A DNA stretch of 64,000 nt from Lysinibacillus xylanilyticus (lineage in GTDB: Bacteria; Bacillota; Bacilli; Bacillales_A; Planococcaceae). Of this stretch, positions 55,625-64,000 are shown in pieces (position 1 is the stretch's first letter; each line of letters opens with the position of its first letter). The position numbers and the translations under genes were made by a program. The stretch is from NCBI RefSeq assembly GCF_001708185.1, contig NZ_MDDN01000002.1, forward strand, positions 496,001 through 560,000, written 5' to 3'. The notes under the pieces are model-generated. The model made no database searches and had not been told where the DNA came from. It saw nothing but the letters and a program-made list of their open reading frames with translations.

Positions 55625-55945
55625 GGATAGATTTCCGTTTTATCTGTGTTTTAGCACGAGAAACAAATGTTTCCTGCGTGAAAGCGAAGCGACAGCAACA
55701 ATATGTTTTCTGTGCGAAAGCGAAGCGACAGCAACAATATGTTTTCTGTGCGAAAGCGAAGCGACAGCAACAATATGTTTTCTGTGCGAAAGCGAAGCGA
55801 CAGCAACAACATGATGTTGGTCTCGAAGGCATTATCACAAGAGGTGATATTTTTTAGCCTTCGTTCCTATACATCGCTTACCACCAAAGTCTCATAAGTG
55901 ACCGCTGATCCTCAAGGATTCGCCCAATTTCTACTTCAATCACCT
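55625..55945. repeat. Family A repeat with four tandem 36-bp units and one module
   Basis: Partial ends GATAGATTTCCGT (55626) and GGATTCGCCCAATTTCTACT TCAATCACC region (55916-55943) are decayed. Four 36-bp units begin at 55667, 55703, 55739 and 55775, the middle ones identical. The module follows: CAACA-TGA-TGTTG (55807-55819), GTCTC, GAAGGC/GCCTTC outer stem (55825-55862), ATCAC-AAGAG-GTGAT inner hairpin. The units run opposite to those in the copies at 8.5 and 19.8 kb relative to the element ends. The gap 55370-56012 is otherwise empty. Confidence 0.8.
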
Positions 55946-56012
55946 AAGCGGCAAAAGCTTCTCTCTTTTGTTACTGACCACTCATTGATGAAAAATCAAA
56001 AAATGTATGAAT

Positions 56013-56969
56013 TTACGCTTCAGTATATTGTCCGATCTTTTTAAATTTCTCATAACGGTCTTCTATTAATTGTTCGCCATTTAAAGAATTTAATGCTTTT
56101 AGCGTGTCGCTTATACATTCTTTTAAATAAAGTGCTTGCTTCGCTACATTGCGATGTGCACCACCTGTAATCTCAGGGATAATTCCATCTATAACGCCAA
56201 GCTCTTTTAAGTCAGGTGCTGTTATACGCATAGCTTCTGCTGCTTGCTTCGCTAAGCTACCATCACGCCATAAAATCGACGCAGCACCTTCTGGAGAAAT
56301 AACCGAATACGTAGAGTTTTCTAACATAAAGACACGATTCGCTACACCTAATGCAAGTGCGCCACCGCTTCCGCCTTCCCCAATAACTATGCTTATAACC
56401 GGTACTGTTAGACCCGCCATTTCGACTAGATTTCTGGCGATTGCTTCACTTTGACCGCGTTCCTCGGCAGCCTTACCTGGATAAGCACCTTTCGTATCAA
56501 TAAAACAAATAATTGGGCGCTTAAATTTCTCAGCCTGCTTCATTAAGCGTAATGCCTTACGATATCCTTCAGGATGTGGCATACCAAAATTACGACGAAT
56601 GTTTTCTTTAGTTGATTTTCCGCGTTGATGTCCAATAATTGTTACTGGCTGTCCTTCAAAGAGAGCAATTCCTCCAAGAATAGCCGCATCATCACCAAAC
56701 GTACGGTCTCCATGTAACTCTATAAAGTTTTCGCACATTGCTTCTATATACTGTAATGTTGTTGGGCGTTCAGGATGTCTTGCAACCTGTACACGATCCC
56801 ACGGCTTCATATTGGCATAAATAGATTCTTCTAACTGTATTAGGCGTGTTTCAAGCTTTTCGATTTCACCTGTCATATCTACTTCCGCTTCGGTAGCAAT
56901 TTTTTTTAACTCATCGATCTTTTCACGTAATTGTACTACTGGTTCTTCAAAAGCTAAATTTTTAGACAT
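56013..56969 (-). CDS. accA: Acetyl-CoA carboxylase carboxyltransferase subunit alpha
   Basis: 318 residues. N-terminal coiled region, then a crotonase-fold carboxyltransferase domain with [25 protein letters not shown] motif (visible as [19 protein letters not shown]), [13 protein letters not shown] and [12 protein letters not shown]. Partner of AccD in making malonyl-CoA. Its ATG overlaps the accD stop by 8 bp. The frame reaches 57002, but the ATG at 56969, after AAAGGCGGCG, is the family start. Confidence 0.97.
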   Translation of the reverse strand: MSKNLAFEEPVVQLREKIDELKKIATEAEVDMTGEIEKLETRLIQLEESIYANMKPWDRVQVARHPERPTTLQYIEAMCENFIELHGDRTFGDDAAILGGIALFEGQPVTIIGHQRGKSTKENIRRNFGMPHPEGYRKALRLMKQAEKFKRPIICFIDTKGAYPGKAAEERGQSEAIARNLVEMAGLTVPVISIVIGEGGSGGALALGVANRVFMLENSTYSVISPEGAASILWRDGSLAKQAAEAMRITAPDLKELGVIDGIIPEITGGAHRNVAKQALYLKECISDTLKALNSLNGEQLIEDRYEKFKKIGQYTEA

Positions 56970-57810
56970 GTTGCACGCCGCCTTTCGTATGCATTTTAAC
57001 AAGTACTGCTACTTGGTCTCGTAAATCTTTTCGATGGAAGATTGCATCCAGCTGACCATGCTCTAGTAAAAATTCCGCTGTTTGGAAATCATTAGGTAAT
57101 TTTTCTCTTACTGTTTCTTCAATTACACGGCGGCCAGCAAAGCCAATCAATGCTTGTGGTTCTGCAATATTAATATCTCCAACAGAAGCGAAGCTTGCAG
57201 AAACACCACCTGTTGTAGGATGCGTTAGTATTGAAATAAACAATAGTCCTTCATTGCTATGACGTTTTAATGCCACACTCGTTTTTGCCATTTGCATTAA
57301 AGATAGTACGCCTTCTTGCATGCGCGCTCCACCACTTGCAGTAAAGATAATAAACGGAACACGTAATTCAGTAGCTTTTTCAACAGCACGCGTGATTTTT
57401 TCTCCGACAACCGAGCCCATAGAACCCATGCGGAAATGAGAATCCATAATCGCTACTACAATTTCTTCTCCATCGAGTGTACCTAATCCTGTCAGAACAG
57501 CTTCATTTAATCCCGTTTTTTGTTGATCAGCTGAAATTTTTTCAACATAAGCAGGGAAATTAAGCGGATTACATGTTTGTAAATGGTCATCCATTGACAC
57601 AAATGAACCTTCATCTAAGAAATATGTTACACGCTCCTGTGCGGTCATTTTGAAATGATGGCTGCATTTTGTACATACTTTATGATTTTTTTCTAATTCC
57701 TTCGTTAATTGAATATGACGGCATTCTGGACATTTTGTCATAAGTCCTTCAGGAAATCCCTTCTCTTGTCCGTCTTCTTTCTTTTTGCTAAATAAGCTGC
57801 GTATCGCCAT
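56962..57810 (-). CDS. accD: Acetyl-CoA carboxylase carboxyltransferase subunit beta
   Basis: 282 residues. N-terminal four-Cys zinc ribbon (CPECRHIQL...CTKCSHHF, about 27-50), then the carboxyltransferase domain with [33 protein letters not shown] and [18 protein letters not shown]. Upstream of accA, with overlap, so the two are coupled. GGGGGAG ahead of the ATG. A GntR regulator lies just upstream in the same direction and may govern the unit. Confidence 0.97.
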   Translation of the reverse strand: MAIRSLFSKKKEDGQEKGFPEGLMTKCPECRHIQLTKELEKNHKVCTKCSHHFKMTAQERVTYFLDEGSFVSMDDHLQTCNPLNFPAYVEKISADQQKTGLNEAVLTGLGTLDGEEIVVAIMDSHFRMGSMGSVVGEKITRAVEKATELRVPFIIFTASGGARMQEGVLSLMQMAKTSVALKRHSNEGLLFISILTHPTTGGVSASFASVGDINIAEPQALIGFAGRRVIEETVREKLPNDFQTAEFLLEHGQLDAIFHRKDLRDQVAVLVKMHTKGGVQHV

Positions 57811-57831
57811 GTTCGACTCCCCCTTTGTTGT

Positions 57832-58473
57832 CTAAATACTTTGTACATTCTTCATCCACTGCTCGTAGGCCTTTAATGCTTCTCTTTCATAGCCAAGCTG
57901 CATCGATTTCAACATTGTTTGAATTTGTAACTTTTCATCTTCAGTTGAGTTTCGATTTAAACGGTCGCCATCATAAGCTGCTAATTGAAACCAGATTTTC
58001 AATGAAAGACGGTTTCCTGACGTGATTAATATTTCTCGTAAAACATCCAGACAATTAATTGTTCCTTCTATCTCTAGCTTTACAAAAAAACTGTCCCACA
58101 CAGGTAGTGTTTGCAGAGTCTCTGTACAACTTATTACGCGAATTGCTTCCTTTTCATGAATTTGTCGCGTTAATTCGACATCCTTTTTCGATTTTTCATC
58201 TTCTAATATAAACATCGACAGTATTTCTACAAGCTGATGTTTATGTGTTGAAGCTAGAAAAGTACCTCCACCATGTCTCGTTTCAATAAGACCTAATAAC
58301 TCTAAGCTACGCAACGCCTCTCTCACAGAGGATCGTCCGACGCCTAAACGCTCAGAAAGGACTCGTTCGGAAGGTAATTTTTCACCAGCCTGAATTTTTT
58401 CCATTTTAATAAGTTGACGTAATTGTTGGACGATTTCTAAAAACACTTTCTTTTGTTCAGTTTTTTTATCCAT
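57832..58473 (-). CDS. GntR/FadR-family transcriptional regulator
   Basis: 213 residues. N-terminal winged helix (about 10-75) with GEKLPSERVLSERLGVGRSSVREALRSLELLGLIETRHGGGTF, the FadR-subfamily signature, and a helical C-terminal ligand domain (FCD-like, about 90-205). It ends 21 bp before accD on the same strand. A perfect palindrome of FadR type lies 20 bp ahead of its start, so autoregulation is likely and control of accDA possible. The effector may be an organic acid or acyl-CoA; not determined. Confidence 0.88.
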   Translation of the reverse strand: MDKKTEQKKVFLEIVQQLRQLIKMEKIQAGEKLPSERVLSERLGVGRSSVREALRSLELLGLIETRHGGGTFLASTHKHQLVEILSMFILEDEKSKKDVELTRQIHEKEAIRVISCTETLQTLPVWDSFFVKLEIEGTINCLDVLREILITSGNRLSLKIWFQLAAYDGDRLNRNSTEDEKLQIQTMLKSMQLGYEREALKAYEQWMKNVQSI

Positions 58474-58491
58474 ACGATCAACTCCTCTTAT

Positions 58492-58514
58492 AAAAAGTGG
58501 TCAGACCACTTTTT
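58492..58514. promoter_or_regulatory. Perfect palindromic operator of the GntR regulator
   Basis: Two 11-bp arms, AAAAAGTGGTC and GACCACTTTTT, around one base. The inner TGGTCAGACCA fits the FadR/GntR pattern TGGTNNNACCA. Located between a TAGAAT -10-like element and the start codon, where binding would block transcription. Confidence 0.8.
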
Positions 58515-58562
58515 GACGTTGATTCTAGCTTACAAAATAATTATTAAAAAGTAAAGAAAAAA

Positions 58563-58583
58563 CTGCATAAAAAATCTATGCAG
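58563..58583 (-). terminator. Terminator after dnaE
   Basis: Stem CTGCATA/TATGCAG, loop GATTTTT, then TTTTTTC on the minus strand, 16 nt after the dnaE stop. Confidence 0.85.
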
Positions 58584-58598
58584 CTTCTAAAATATTCT

Positions 58599-61500
58599 TT
58601 AATTCCCTAGTTTTTTCGTCGCTTGCGCATGTTTTACTTTAATCTGCGACTTACCAAAACGTCTTTCTAACGTTCCTTCAAGATAAATCAATTCATCCTC
58701 AAGCAAAAACTCTTGAACAAGCTGAAATACTTGAGGGAATAAAGTAACAGATACCGTTCCAAATTCATCCTGAAGCTGAACAAAAGCCATTTGCTCACCT
58801 TTTTTAGTCCGAATTTTTTTCACTTCTTCTATCATGCCAATCATTTTAACATACGTTCCTTCTCGTTCACGCTTTATCTCTCGGCACGTCATATTTACTT
58901 CATTCCAAAAAGTTCTTTCCTCAGTGACTGGATGTGCTGATATATAAAAGCCAAGACTTTCCTTCTCATGTAGTAATTTTTCCTTTTGAGGCATAGCTTC
59001 CGCTTCCATATACTTTGGCTTACCAAAGCTATAGGCAGTAGCCGATGCAATATCAATATCCTCAGTTGGTCTTAGCAACTCAGCATGCTTCTGGGCAGCC
59101 TCCACTGTTGCTAACAATACCGCACGATCTTTCATTAAATAATCGAGAGCCCCAGCGAAAATTAAAGACTCCATGATTTTTGGTTTAAAATGCTGTGCAC
59201 TTAAGGCAACTGCCAAGTCAAATAAATTATCAAATGCTTCTGCATTCGTTTGTCGTAATGCATTAACTGTCTCTATAAATGTATAAGGTACACCCTTTAC
59301 TCCGGAAAGGCTATAGCGAACTCCATCCTTTTCTACAGTAAAAAATTTCGTACTCCGTTTGAGCGAAGGTGGGTAAAACGGAATCCCTTTCTCTTTTGCC
59401 TCACTCACAAGCTGCTGAATTTTTTCCACATTTCCTGTTGCATTTGATAGTAGTGCCGCATAGAAACTTAGTGGGAAGTGTGCCTTTAAATATGCCATTT
59501 GATAGGAAATAACACTATATGCGACAGCATGACTTTTAGGGAAACCATAATCTGCAAAGCGTACAATTAATGCATACACTTCTTCAGCCACTTGAATATC
59601 AAAGCCTTGCTTTATTGCTCCATTAACAAATGCCACACGTTGCTCTTCTAATACTTGACGATTTTTCTTGCTCACCGCTCGACGCAATAAATCCGCTTGT
59701 CCCATCGTAAAGCCCGCCATCACCGAAGCAATTTGCATTATTTGCTCTTGATATACTATGACACCAAATGTCTCCCGTAAAATAGGCTCTAAAGCTGGAT
59801 GTAGCATATTTGTAGGCTCCTTACCCGCTTTCCGTCTTGCATAGACAGGAATAAAATCCATTGGACCAGGGCGATACAACGCATTGACTGCCACTATATC
59901 TAAAAAATGGGTTGGATGTATATCACGTAAAGCTTGTTTCATACCTTCCGATTCTAATTGAAAAATACCTAATGTATCTCCCTTTTGTAGTAGCTGAAAT
60001 GTCTTTTCATCTTGCATTGGAATAAGCTCAAACTCTATCCACGGGCCACCTGCTTTATAAATTGACCAACGTACCTGCTCTAATATTGTCAGATTGCGCA
60101 AACCTAAAAAATCCATTTTAACAAGGCCACAAGCTTCTACATCTCCCATCGGCCATTGCGTACAATATATCCCGTCATGACCCTCTTCAATCGGTATTGT
60201 ATTGACTAGTGGTGATGGTGCCAGCACAATCCCAGCTGCATGGGTAGAAGAATTCCTTGGCAATCCTTCTAATTTTAACGCCACCTCCAACCAGCGACGA
60301 TGCTTCTCATCCTCTGCTAGCCAGCCCTGCAAGCCTTGTGATTCGTCAACCGCTCTTTGCAATGTTATCCCAGGTTTATTTGGAATCATTTTCGATATTT
60401 TTTCCAATATTTCAGCGTCAAAACCAAAAACACGAGCAACATCTCTAGCAACAGCCTTCGCAGATAAAGTGCCAAACGTAATAATTTGCGCCACGTTTGC
60501 CTTTCCATATTTTTGAGCAACATAGTGGATGACTTTTTGTCTTTTACTGTCGACAAAATCAATATCTATATCTGGCAGCGTGACACGTTCAGGGTTTAAA
60601 AAGCGTTCAAATAATAAGCCGTAAACCAGTGGATCTACTTGTGTAATGGATAAACTATATGCTACAAGAGAACTTGCTGACGAACCACGACCTGGACCAG
60701 TTAAAATACGGTTTTCTTTAGCAAAATGCATAAAATCTGCAACAATTAAAAAATAATCAGCAAAGCCCATTGAACAAATAATTTCAAGCTCGTATTGAAG
60801 TCGCTCCCGATAAACATGTGGGATTTCAGTTTGTTTGAAACGCTCTGCTAATCCTGCAAATACTTCTTTGGCAAGCAAGCTTTCGGCTGTTTCACCTGTT
60901 GGTACAGGAAATTTAGGCATTTGTACGTGCATTTCAGGGATTTCCGCAGTACAGCTAGCTAGCATCGTTGCACTAGCTTCAAGCCATTCTGGATGATCCG
61001 CAAACCAACTTCGCCATTCTTCCTCTGTTGGAGCGAAATAGCTTTGTAAATAGACGGATAACATTGTACCCGTAAGCTTTTCACCTGTATCAATTGCTCT
61101 TGCAACCTCGAAGGCAAAATGATCTTCTGGACGTAAAAAATAACAGCTCTGTGAGGCAATTATCGCGATGTTCATCGTTTCACACCATGCTACATACGTT
61201 TCTTCTTTTTCCGCTATCACTCCTGCCGGCCTTGCTATCCCCATAAATAAGTGCTTACCGAATACCCTGTATAAAGCACTTACTACTTCAGTCCAATCCT
61301 CAACTCCCGCTAAATCATCCGAAGAAAGTAGTGCAACACAGCCTGCTGCATACCCTTCCAGCCATTTCCAAGGAAGTGCATCATCCTCCCGAATCGACAC
61401 TGCACTACTAATCTTTAAAAGATGTTGATAACCTTCTTGTGTTTGAGCATACAGCACAAGTGGTACCTTTCTCTCGTGCCACTGTACATTTATCGAAAGC

Positions 61501-61688
61501 CCTAATACTGCATGAATATTTGCTTGTCGCAATGCTTTACTAAAAGGCAAAAGCCCGTACAATTTTGAGTTGACGATTGCACAGGCCTGAGTATTTTGCT
61601 CTTGTAAAAAAGGGATCAATTGTTCAAGCCGAATCGTGCTTTTCAATAAATCCGCGCTCGTATGCATTTTTGTGTATACATGTGTCAA
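58599..61688 (-). CDS. dnaE: DNA polymerase III subunit alpha, DnaE type
   Basis: About 1029 residues; the second replicative polymerase of Gram-positives that extends primers on the lagging strand. The PHP-like N-terminal domain is degenerate: the usual HxHxxYS is replaced by VYTKMHTSADLLKS. The polymerase core has the catalytic PDIDIDFVDSKRQ and GPGRGSSASSLVAYSL motifs, then helix-hairpin-helix (about 790-860) and an OB domain (about 945-1020). The frame could start at 61715, but GGAAGGG before the TTG at 61688 is a better site. No proofreading domain, as usual for DnaE. Confidence 0.95.
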   Translation of the reverse strand: MTHVYTKMHTSADLLKSTIRLEQLIPFLQEQNTQACAIVNSKLYGLLPFSKALRQANIHAVLGLSINVQWHERKVPLVLYAQTQEGYQHLLKISSAVSIREDDALPWKWLEGYAAGCVALLSSDDLAGVEDWTEVVSALYRVFGKHLFMGIARPAGVIAEKEETYVAWCETMNIAIIASQSCYFLRPEDHFAFEVARAIDTGEKLTGTMLSVYLQSYFAPTEEEWRSWFADHPEWLEASATMLASCTAEIPEMHVQMPKFPVPTGETAESLLAKEVFAGLAERFKQTEIPHVYRERLQYELEIICSMGFADYFLIVADFMHFAKENRILTGPGRGSSASSLVAYSLSITQVDPLVYGLLFERFLNPERVTLPDIDIDFVDSKRQKVIHYVAQKYGKANVAQIITFGTLSAKAVARDVARVFGFDAEILEKISKMIPNKPGITLQRAVDESQGLQGWLAEDEKHRRWLEVALKLEGLPRNSSTHAAGIVLAPSPLVNTIPIEEGHDGIYCTQWPMGDVEACGLVKMDFLGLRNLTILEQVRWSIYKAGGPWIEFELIPMQDEKTFQLLQKGDTLGIFQLESEGMKQALRDIHPTHFLDIVAVNALYRPGPMDFIPVYARRKAGKEPTNMLHPALEPILRETFGVIVYQEQIMQIASVMAGFTMGQADLLRRAVSKKNRQVLEEQRVAFVNGAIKQGFDIQVAEEVYALIVRFADYGFPKSHAVAYSVISYQMAYLKAHFPLSFYAALLSNATGNVEKIQQLVSEAKEKGIPFYPPSLKRSTKFFTVEKDGVRYSLSGVKGVPYTFIETVNALRQTNAEAFDNLFDLAVALSAQHFKPKIMESLIFAGALDYLMKDRAVLLATVEAAQKHAELLRPTEDIDIASATAYSFGKPKYMEAEAMPQKEKLLHEKESLGFYISAHPVTEERTFWNEVNMTCREIKREREGTYVKMIGMIEEVKKIRTKKGEQMAFVQLQDEFGTVSVTLFPQVFQLVQEFLLEDELIYLEGTLERRFGKSQIKVKHAQATKKLGN

Positions 61689-61743
61689 ATGAATCCCTTC
61701 CTTTCTAGGTTTCAAAGAATTATTAAGTAAAAGAATCGTCTCT

Positions 61744-62688
61744 TTATTGATAAGCCTTACAAATTTCCTGTAATCTCGTTATAACACGGTCTGCTTCTTC
61801 CCATGAGTAAGCTGTTGCACCAGAAGCAAGCGGGTGTCCCCCACCATTAAATTCCTTCGCTAAAGTGTTAATAACAGGACCTTTTGAGCGTAGACGTACA
61901 CGAATCTGATCGGCCTCTTCAATGAGGATTACCCATGCACAAATACCTTTCACACTTCCAAGACAGCCGACTAACAGTGACGCTTCTGACGGTACCGCAT
62001 TGTATTCAGCTAGCAATTCCTTTGTCAGCTTAATATACGCCGCTCCATGCTCATCTATTTTGAAGTTTTGATAAATATAGCCTTGTAAATTTAAAAGCTT
62101 TCGATCCATTTCATACATTCCATCGAAAATTTGATTTCGATCAAAATCATAAGTAATAAGTTCTCCAGCAACCTTAAATGTTTTTACTGTCGTGCTAGGA
62201 TATTGGAAGCGTCCAGTATCTCCTACAATACCAGCAAATAATAATCTAGCGGCTGCATCAGATAGAGTCCAGTTTGCTACTTCTTTTCCTTCCTCAAAAA
62301 GCTCATAAATCATTTCACTACAAGAGCTTGCAGTCGTATCCACCCATAGTAAATCACCATATGCATCATCATTTGGATGGTGATCTATTTTAATAACCAT
62401 TTTCCCTTTTGTATAGCGTTGATCGTCTACACGTTCAGTATTTGCAGTATCTGTCACAATCACTAAGGCATTGTTGTACACATCATCCGTAATGTAATCT
62501 GGCTTTGCTAAAAATGTTAAAGATTCATCATGCTCACCTGCTGCAAAAACCTTCTTTTCAGGATAATTTGCTAAAATAAGCTCTTTTAACCCTAGCTGAG
62601 ATCCATAAGCGTCAGGATCTGGACGCACATGGCGATGAATAACGATTGTCTCATATGAAGCAATTGTGTCGATGATTTGTCTTTTCAT
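61744..62688 (-). CDS. nrnA: Bifunctional oligoribonuclease / pAp phosphatase NrnA
   Basis: 314 residues, DHH-DHHA1 family. Motifs: IHRHVRPDPDAYGSQLGL, VTDTANTERVDDQRY, IKIDHHPNDDAYG (DHH) and the C-terminal FNGGGHPLASGA. Degrades 2-5 nt RNA and converts pAp to AMP; it serves as Orn substitute in Firmicutes. The frame reaches 62727, but GGAGG lies 9 nt before the ATG at 62688. Confidence 0.95.
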   Translation of the reverse strand: MKRQIIDTIASYETIVIHRHVRPDPDAYGSQLGLKELILANYPEKKVFAAGEHDESLTFLAKPDYITDDVYNNALVIVTDTANTERVDDQRYTKGKMVIKIDHHPNDDAYGDLLWVDTTASSCSEMIYELFEEGKEVANWTLSDAAARLLFAGIVGDTGRFQYPSTTVKTFKVAGELITYDFDRNQIFDGMYEMDRKLLNLQGYIYQNFKIDEHGAAYIKLTKELLAEYNAVPSEASLLVGCLGSVKGICAWVILIEEADQIRVRLRSKGPVINTLAKEFNGGGHPLASGATAYSWEEADRVITRLQEICKAYQ

Positions 62689-62778
62689 AATAATTTCCTC
62701 CAAAATGATAGTAATAACCGTTAGCATTTTTCTTCAATAATCGTTACAATATAGTCTAGTTATGCTAGGAGGTTTACT

Positions 62779-63084
62779 ATGCTCAATTTAATTTTTGTGT
62801 TTGCAATTATCATATCATTTGCTATTTATTTTTATTTTAAAACAAAACAGTTCCGTTCTCCATTACCCATCGCTAAAAATTGGTACAAAAGTAAAGCAAA
62901 CGTAAGTTTCGGCGTATTTATTCTTGTATTTGGTGTCAATCAAGCCTATTTATTCCCTGGAATATATACATTTATTATTGTAGCAATTCTTGTCGTTTTA
63001 GGCATCCTTGTTATTACCGAAAATATTAAAAAGACTCGTCACTACGGCAAATTTGTTGAAGAAGAATTCCGTATTAACCAATAA
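62779..63084 (+). CDS. ytpI: YtpI-like membrane protein
   Basis: 101 residues. Three membrane helices: LIFVFAIIISFAIYFYF, VSFGVFILVFGVNQAYLF and FIIVAILVVLGILVITENI. The pattern TKQFRSPLPIAKNWYKSKAN between helices 1 and 2 fits YtpI. AGGAGG precedes the ATG. It is divergent from nrnA. In B. subtilis ytpI lies beside nrnA (ytqI) and ytoI as here. Function unknown. Confidence 0.9.
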   Translation: MLNLIFVFAIIISFAIYFYFKTKQFRSPLPIAKNWYKSKANVSFGVFILVFGVNQAYLFPGIYTFIIVAILVVLGILVITENIKKTRHYGKFVEEEFRINQ

Positions 63085-63086
63085 AT

Positions 63087-63320
63087 ATCCACCGGAGGCT
63101 TTAGGCCAACAGATGTTTTTTGTGCGAAAGCGTAGCGACAGCAACAGATGTTTTTTGTGCGAAAGCGCAGTGCTAACGTAGCGGCAGCAACAAATGTTTT
63201 TTGTGCGAAAGCGTAGCGACAGCAACAACAGGAAGTTGGTCACTCAGTCGTTGCCACAGGACGTGGCGTTCTTAGACTGAGAGGTCCTTTATTCGGCGGG
63301 TGTTTGGATACCCGCTGAAA
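63087..63320. repeat. Family B end with inserted 36-bp units and a three-helix module
   Basis: Starts CACCGGAGGCTTTAGGCCAA and ends CGGCGGGTGTTTGGATACCC with a GCGGGT/ACCCGC hairpin. Between lie three GCGAAAGCG units (63122-63219, one with the TAACGTAGCGGCAGC variant) and a full module: CAACAGGAAGTTG (63226-63238), GTCAC, outer stem CTCAGTC/GACTGAG (63243-63281), inner GCCAC-AGGAC-GTGGC (63253-63267). At 48,027-48,062 the same ends are joined with no insert. Confidence 0.8.
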
Positions 63321-63326
63321 AAAGTG

Positions 63327-63363
63327 AAAGGGATGACCTAGCATTTGTCTAGGCCATCCCTTT
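63327..63363 (-). terminator. Terminator after ytoI
   Basis: Stem AAAGGGATGGCCTAG/CTAGGTCATCCCTTT with one wobble on the minus strand; T-rich tail, 11 nt from the ytoI stop. Confidence 0.85.
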
Positions 63364-63373
63364 TTGCATCTTC

Positions 63374-64000
63374 TTAACGTTCCAGCAGTTGGAACATCAT
63401 CATTGCCTTTCCAACAAGCATTTGTTGATTAAACACTTCGAAGTCCATTTTCACGAACTTACGACTCATGTCTAATATTCGAGGTCTTACCGTAAGAGTA
63501 CTTTCCATTTGCACAGGCTTGATGAAATAAATCGTCATGTTTTCGGCAACTGCATCCCCACGTTTTCGACGCTTTAACGCAAATGAGCCAACTTCTGCTA
63601 ACAAAGTGGTAAATGCCCCGTAAGAAATTGCCCCATATTGGTTTGTCATTTGAGGTGTTACTTTAAACTCTACGATTAATTCTTCATCGCCAAGCACCTT
63701 CATCTCATTTTTCACTAAATCATCAATTGTTTCACCATGCTGTGGCTGTCTTTGTGCGAGTTGAAGCGCTTTTAGTACATCTTGACGACTAATGACACCT
63801 TGCAAAATATTGTCATCATCGACAATTGGTAGTAGATCAATCCCTTCCCAAATCATACGATGTCCTGCAGAAGCAACACTCATTTTCATCGATCCGGCAA
63901 TCGGATTTTTCGTCATAACCTTTTCAATAAGCTCAGTTTCTTCTCGACCAATAACGTCTTTTACTGTAATCATCCCAACAAGCTTATTGCTTGCTGTAAC
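63374..64000 (-). CDS. ytoI: CBS/DRTGG/hot-dog protein YtoI, C-terminal part (5' end outside window)
   Basis: The frame stays open to the window edge: nine further codons VTASNKLVG precede the first internal Met. The visible 208 residues include the end of one CBS motif (ITVKDVIG), a second CBS (SAGHRMIWEGIDLLPIVDDDNILQGVISRQDVLKAL) and a hot-dog domain (about 105-195, FKVTPQMTNQYGAISYGAFTTLLAEVGSFALKRRKRG). The gene is likely about 430 residues in full. A possible adenine-nucleotide sensor with a thioesterase-like domain; function unknown. Followed by a terminator. Confidence 0.9.
   Translation of the reverse strand, partial: VTASNKLVGMITVKDVIGREETELIEKVMTKNPIAGSMKMSVASAGHRMIWEGIDLLPIVDDDNILQGVISRQDVLKALQLAQRQPQHGETIDDLVKNEMKVLGDEELIVEFKVTPQMTNQYGAISYGAFTTLLAEVGSFALKRRKRGDAVAENMTIYFIKPVQMESTLTVRPRILDMSRKFVKMDFEVFNQQMLVGKAMMMFQLLER

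Noticed and set aside
55703..55897. Open frame with 12-residue repeats (MFSVRKRSDSNN) and the opposite-strand Cys-rich frame
   Set aside because: The 36-bp units are a multiple of three, so any frame stays open through them. No ribosome site, and the same DNA is found intergenically in many copies.

Overview
The window looks like a chromosome segment of an endospore-forming, low-GC Gram-positive bacterium of the Bacillales, most likely Lysinibacillus or a close relative. The reasons are AT-rich DNA, strong AGGAGG ribosome sites, small acid-soluble spore proteins (SspI, SspH), a SleL-type cortex hydrolase, T-box and L20 leaders, and gene order close to the B. subtilis rnhC-pheT-to-ytoI region (pheST, ysgA, sspI, glcD; ysdC-ysdB-ysdA-rplT-rpmI-infC; thrS; dnaI-dnaB-nrdR; gapB; coaE-mutM-polA; phoPR; mdh-icd-citZ; ytvI-fxsA; pyk-pfkA; accAD; dnaE; nrnA; ytpI-ytoI). 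Most genes lie on the minus strand. The species call is an inference from gene content and was not tested by a search.

Layout. 1-8.3 kb: end of rnhC, a chemoreceptor, pheS-pheT behind a phenylalanine T-box, and a SPOUT rRNA methyltransferase. 8.4-21 kb: a more accessory stretch with a Nudix hydrolase, a BBE flavoprotein, SleL, small spore proteins, a GGDEF/EAL protein, a lone sigma factor, sspI, a glycolate/D-lactate oxidase, an orphan argF and a serine beta-lactamase-fold protein. 21-29 kb: two unknown helical proteins, ysdC, dUTPase, sigma-W-type ysdB, ysdA, the infC-rpmI-rplT operon with its L20 leader, and thrS with its T-box. 29-38 kb: replication and repair genes (dnaI, dnaB, nrdR, coaE, mutM, polA) and gapB. 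38-47 kb: hflKC, lrgAB, phoPR, a MaoC protein and two unknown genes. 47-58 kb: the TCA branch citZ-icd-mdh, glycolysis (pfkA-pyk), acetyl-CoA carboxylase accDA and a GntR regulator with a perfect operator. 58-64 kb: dnaE, nrnA, ytpI, ytoI.

The most unusual content is not protein coding. Intergenic spaces carry a modular, multi-copy set of structured repeats. (A) Elements end in GTTGATT...AATCAAC and fold into one long hairpin; there are about seven copies or remnants. (B) A second family carries a conserved GCRTAATTG block and a CGTGACATCCGC block. (C) 36-bp tandem units contain GCGAAAGCGAAGC, which joins the two stable DNA mini-hairpin sequences GCGAAAGC and GCGAAGC. (D) A three-helix module, 'hairpin - GGTCAC - outer stem - GTT - inner stem with AGGAC loop - G(Y)TCTTA - outer stem', has six copies whose stem sequences differ but stay complementary. 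C and D occur inside both A and B, in either orientation, so they behave as interchangeable parts. Compensatory changes in D argue for a selected RNA or single-stranded DNA fold; I cannot name a known family for it.

Two start-codon cases stand out. infC uses the rare AUU codon typical of IF3 autoregulation. The dnaI reading frame continues about 23 codons upstream of its first ATG to a probable AUC start.
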